A DNA stretch of 20,421 bases from positions 6,993 to 27,413 of the forward strand of contig DISR01000013.1 in NCBI GenBank assembly GCA_002421825.1, read 5' to 3'. The DNA comes from Thiobacillus sp. UBA6205. GTDB taxonomy: Bacteria > Pseudomonadota > Gammaproteobacteria > Burkholderiales > Thiobacillaceae. How positions within the stretch are numbered: position 1 is the first letter of the stretch; each line of letters starts with the position of its first letter. Of this stretch, positions 17,994-20,421 are shown one piece after another. A model generated the notes under the pieces. That model had not been told where the DNA came from. It was given only the letters and a program-made list of their open reading frames with translations, and did no database searches. A program made the position numbers and the translations under genes.

Positions 17994-18728
17994 ATGATCT
18001 ATCTCGGCGTCAATATCGACCATATCGCCACCCTGCGCCAGGCGCGCAAGACCCGCTATCCCAGCGTGGTGGAGGCCGCGCTTGCGGCGGAAACCGCGGG
18101 CGCGGACAGCATCACCCTGCATTTGCGCGAAGACCGCCGCCACATCCAGGACGAGGACGTCGAGATCCTGCGCCGCGTGCTCAAGACCAGGATGAACCTG
18201 GAAATGGCGGTGACGCCGGAGATGCTGGCGCTTGCCACCCGTTTGAAGCCGCAGGACGTGTGCCTGGTGCCGGAAAAGCGCGAGGAGCTCACCACCGAGG
18301 GCGGGCTCGATGTTGCCAGCCAACTGGACAAGATTCGTGATGCCTGTACGCAGATGAAAGAAGCTGGCGTGCGCGTGTCGCTGTTCATCGATGCCGACAA
18401 GAAACAGCTGGAAGCCGCGCGCGAATGCGGGGCGCCGGTGGTGGAAATCCATACCGGCCACTACGCCGACCAGGAAGACCCGGCAGCCAGGCATCACGAA
18501 CTCGACCGCATCCGCAAGGCGGTCGCCTACGGCCTCGGCCTCGGCCTCACGGTCAATGCCGGCCATGGCCTGACCTACCACAACGTACAGCCGATTGCCG
18601 CCATTTCCGGCGTGCACGAACTCAACATCGGCCATGCCATCGTGGCGCAGGCGCTCTTCACCGGCTGGGAGAAAGCGGTCGCGGAAATGAAGCGGTTGAT
18701 GGTGGAAGCCGCAGCCCGAAGAACCTAG
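17994..18728 (+). CDS. pdxJ: Pyridoxine 5'-phosphate synthase
   Basis: A 244-residue cytoplasmic TIM-barrel enzyme that condenses 1-deoxy-D-xylulose 5-phosphate with 3-amino-1-hydroxyacetone phosphate to form pyridoxine 5'-phosphate in the DXP-dependent vitamin B6 pathway. Family motifs are all present: GVNIDHIATLRQAR at about 4-17, LHLREDRRHIQDEDV near 43-57, MAVTPEM near 74, VCLVPEKREELTTEGGLD near 90-107, EIHTGHYAD near 154-162 and GHGLTYHN near 194. GAGGG lies immediately before the ATG. The usual follower acpS is absent; a convergent membrane-protein gene comes next. Confidence 0.97.
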   Translation: MIYLGVNIDHIATLRQARKTRYPSVVEAALAAETAGADSITLHLREDRRHIQDEDVEILRRVLKTRMNLEMAVTPEMLALATRLKPQDVCLVPEKREELTTEGGLDVASQLDKIRDACTQMKEAGVRVSLFIDADKKQLEAARECGAPVVEIHTGHYADQEDPAARHHELDRIRKAVAYGLGLGLTVNAGHGLTYHNVQPIAAISGVHELNIGHAIVAQALFTGWEKAVAEMKRLMVEAAARRT

Positions 18729-18742
18729 CTTGAAAAACTGAT

Positions 18743-18860
18743 AACCACGGGGAACACGGGGTTCACGGGGAAAAACATAGCGCATTGCTGGCTGTCGCCG
18801 GCCCGTGGCTGCAAACAATCACCTGCGAAGGTTTTGCCTTCCCCCGTGTTCCCCGTGGTT
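18743..18860. repeat. Palindromic repeat element E (pdxJ / UPF0114 convergent gap)
   Basis: A perfect 19-base inverted repeat, AACCACGGGGAACACGGGG (18743-18761) against its complement at 18842-18860, with an 80-base interior. The left arm continues into a third unit, TTCACGGGGAA, making three tandem 9-base CACGGGG units. AAAAAC after it can pair loosely with GTTTTG inside the right arm. It lies between convergent genes and so could serve as a bidirectional terminator, but no long T run follows either arm. Confidence 0.88.
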
Positions 18861-18871
18861 CAAATGCCGCT

Positions 18872-19399
18872 TCAGTGTTTCTCGTCGACGATGGCGTGCC
18901 CCATCAGCTTGTCGATGAGGGCGATGCCGATGGCCGAGAGCACGAAGGCCATGTGAATGACCACCTGCCAGAGCATGGTCTTTTCATCCAGGTTGTGCGC
19001 GTTGATGAAGGTCTTCAACAGGTGGATCGAGGAAATGCCGATGATGGCGGTGGCGAGTTTCACCTTCAGCACGTTGGCGTTGACGCGCGACAGCCAATCG
19101 GGCTCGTCGGGATGGCCGGAGAGGCCCAGACGAGACACGAAGGTTTCATAGCCGCCGACGATGACCATGATCAGCAGGTTGGAGATCATGACCACGTCGA
19201 TCAGGCCCAGCACCAGCAGCATGATTTTCTCTTCGGTCAGGTGCGGGGTTTCCAATACCAGGTGGGTCAACTCCACCCAGAACAGGTAGACGTAGACCGC
19301 CTGCGCGACGATCAGGCCGATGTAGAGCGGAAGCTGCAGCCAGCGGCTGCCGAACAGCAGGGCAGAGATGGGTTTCAGTCGGGTTTGTGCGGGTTGCAT
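18872..19399 (-). CDS. UPF0114/YqhA-family inner-membrane protein
   Basis: A 175-residue integral membrane protein of the YqhA/UPF0114 group, whose function is unknown. The opening SRWLQLPLYIGLIVAQAVYVYLF is typical. Membrane segments are visible at about residues 20-42, 59-85 (MLLVLGLIDVVMISNLLIMVIVGGYE), 112-130 (KLATAIIGISSIHLLKTF) and 143-163. The hallmark VGGYETFVSR follows the second helix. There is no strong Shine-Dalgarno. It lies 39 bases downstream of the ychJ-like gene, in the same direction, so it may be co-transcribed with dedA and ychJ. Its 3' end faces pdxJ across element E. Confidence 0.88.
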   Translation of the reverse strand: MQPAQTRLKPISALLFGSRWLQLPLYIGLIVAQAVYVYLFWVELTHLVLETPHLTEEKIMLLVLGLIDVVMISNLLIMVIVGGYETFVSRLGLSGHPDEPDWLSRVNANVLKVKLATAIIGISSIHLLKTFINAHNLDEKTMLWQVVIHMAFVLSAIGIALIDKLMGHAIVDEKH

Positions 19400-19438
19400 G
19401 ATTAATCTGTCTGAGAAATTTAAGGCTGCCGAATTTTA

Positions 19439-19828
19439 TCAGGGTGCATCGGGTACGGTATCGCCATCGACGTAAAACCAACGCCCGTCTTCCTTCACGA
19501 AGCGGCTGGTTTCCTGCATTTTGTATGCGCGTCCATTGACCTTGTAGCGCGCGATAAATTCCACGATGGCGTGGGTTTCGTTTTGTTGCTCGTGGCGCAG
19601 CAGCTTGAGGCCGATCCATCTCGCTGCCGGTTGCTCCGCAAGGCTGAGCGAAGCGGGCCGGGTGGACGCATGCCAGGTCGACAGCACATAGGCTTCGTTT
19701 CCCAGCACATAGGCCGTATAACGCGAACGCATGAGCGCCTCGGCCGTGGCAGGCGGTTCGCCGCCATCGAGATAGCGCCCGCAGCAATCGGCGATGGGCT
19801 TGCCGCTGCCGCAGGGGCAGGCGCTCAT
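19439..19828 (-). CDS. YchJ-like SEC-C motif protein
   Basis: A 129-residue protein with an N-terminal SEC-C zinc-binding motif (CPCGSGKPIADCCGRYL, residues about 4-20) followed by a YchJ middle domain with an NTF2-like fold (ALMRSRYTAYVLGNEAYVLSTWH, VEFIARYKVNGRAYKMQETSRFVKEDGRWFYVDG). The second, C-terminal SEC-C motif of E. coli YchJ is absent. I chose the ATG at 19828 because it overlaps the dedA TGA as ATGA and puts the Cys motif at the very N terminus; the frame is open to 19846. Function is unknown. Confidence 0.87.
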   Translation of the reverse strand: MSACPCGSGKPIADCCGRYLDGGEPPATAEALMRSRYTAYVLGNEAYVLSTWHASTRPASLSLAEQPAARWIGLKLLRHEQQNETHAIVEFIARYKVNGRAYKMQETSRFVKEDGRWFYVDGDTVPDAP

Positions 19829-20421
19829 TTTCTCTTTTGCCACCACCAGTACAGCGCGATGCCCGCGCCGATGAGCAGCACGAGGCCGACAGTGATCTGC
19901 TTGAGGTAGCGCGCGATCAGCTCCTCGTTACCGCCGATATACCAGCCCATGGCGGTGAGGATCAGCGACCAGAGGCCCGCGCCCAGGCAGGTGTAGAAGG
20001 CGAACTTGCCGTAATTCATGCGGGTCAGGCCCGCGGGCAGCGAAATCAGGTGGCGGATGCCCGGGATCAGACGCCCGGTGAAGGTGGAGATGGCGCCGTG
20101 CTTGAGGAAGAAGGCGTCGGTCTTGTGCAGCAGCTCCGGGCGCACGAAGAAATACTTGCCCCAGCGTTCGAGGAAAGGCCGGCCCACCCACAGCGCGAAA
20201 AAATAATTGAGCGTCGCACCAGCCAGGCTGCCGAAAGTGGAAGCAAGCACGATGAGGGTAAAGCTCATCTTGCCCTCGTAGGCCAGATATCCCGCCGGGA
20301 TCAGCACCGCTTCGCTCGGCACCGGCAGCACCGTGGACTCCAGGCCCATGAGGATGAAAATCCCCAGATAGCCCCAGTCGTGGACGGTGGCGAGGATCCA
20401 GTCGATGAATTGATGCAGCAT
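19825..20421 (-). CDS. DedA/SNARE-associated family inner-membrane protein
   Basis: A 198-residue membrane protein of the DedA family, which includes undecaprenyl-phosphate and other polyprenyl-lipid flippases needed for envelope homeostasis. Family marks are the re-entrant loop GLESTVLPVPSEAVLIPAGYLA (residues about 27-48, conserved Glu28 and Glu37), the GRLIPGIRHLISLPAG signature (about 116-131, Arg117 and Arg123), and four or five hydrophobic segments. The first ATG coincides with the last base of the window. It gives the usual length, but a more upstream start cannot be excluded. Its stop overlaps the ychJ-like start. Confidence 0.92.
   Translation of the reverse strand: MLHQFIDWILATVHDWGYLGIFILMGLESTVLPVPSEAVLIPAGYLAYEGKMSFTLIVLASTFGSLAGATLNYFFALWVGRPFLERWGKYFFVRPELLHKTDAFFLKHGAISTFTGRLIPGIRHLISLPAGLTRMNYGKFAFYTCLGAGLWSLILTAMGWYIGGNEELIARYLKQITVGLVLLIGAGIALYWWWQKRK

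Overview
The window is GC-rich chromosomal DNA of a Gram-negative bacterium, most likely a betaproteobacterium. The evidence is gene order: divergent nadB and rpoE, then rseA-rseB-rseC, a mucD-type protease, a glutaredoxin-like gene, lepA, lepB, a DUF4845 gene, rnc, era, recO and pdxJ. The family assignments rest on protein motifs. A narrower placement (Nitrosomonadales or Gallionella/Sulfuricella-like) is only an impression. No rRNA, tRNA, CRISPR array, integrase or transposase is visible, and no gene-free stretch exceeds about 230 bases.

Left part, bases 1-7652, mostly minus strand. A tripartite export operon reads leftward: outer-membrane lipoprotein, periplasmic adaptor, then an ABC ATPase cut by the window edge. 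Its genes are joined by 4-base ATGA overlaps. Upstream lies a CsgG/HfaB-like secreted protein with a C-terminal SH3-like domain, ending at a strong intrinsic terminator. Next come a DUF4936 gene coupled to ygfZ, a divergent ygfX-like membrane protein, and nadB.

Centre and right, bases 7787-18728, plus strand. This is one long co-directional run. It encodes the envelope-stress module (sigma-E, its anti-sigma factor RseA, the RseA co-regulator RseB, RseC and the HtrA/MucD protease), then translation and secretion functions (LepA, signal peptidase I), then RNA and DNA functions (RNase III, Era, RecO), then vitamin B6 synthesis (PdxJ). A probable autoregulated sigma-E promoter precedes rpoE. The far right, minus strand, holds dedA, a ychJ-like SEC-C gene and a UPF0114/YqhA-like membrane protein.

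The most unusual signal is non-coding. Most junctions in the plus-strand run overlap or are under 20 bases apart, but five gaps exceed 100 bases. Every one of those five carries a long imperfect palindrome built from iterated 8-9-base purine-rich units. Three and a half copies share an AGGAGGAC/AAGAGGAC unit, one uses a CACGGGG unit, and the rseB-rseC copy looks like one type nested inside another. They look like a dispersed hairpin-repeat family that I cannot name. They could act as RNA processing, stability or termination signals within an operon that itself encodes RNase III.
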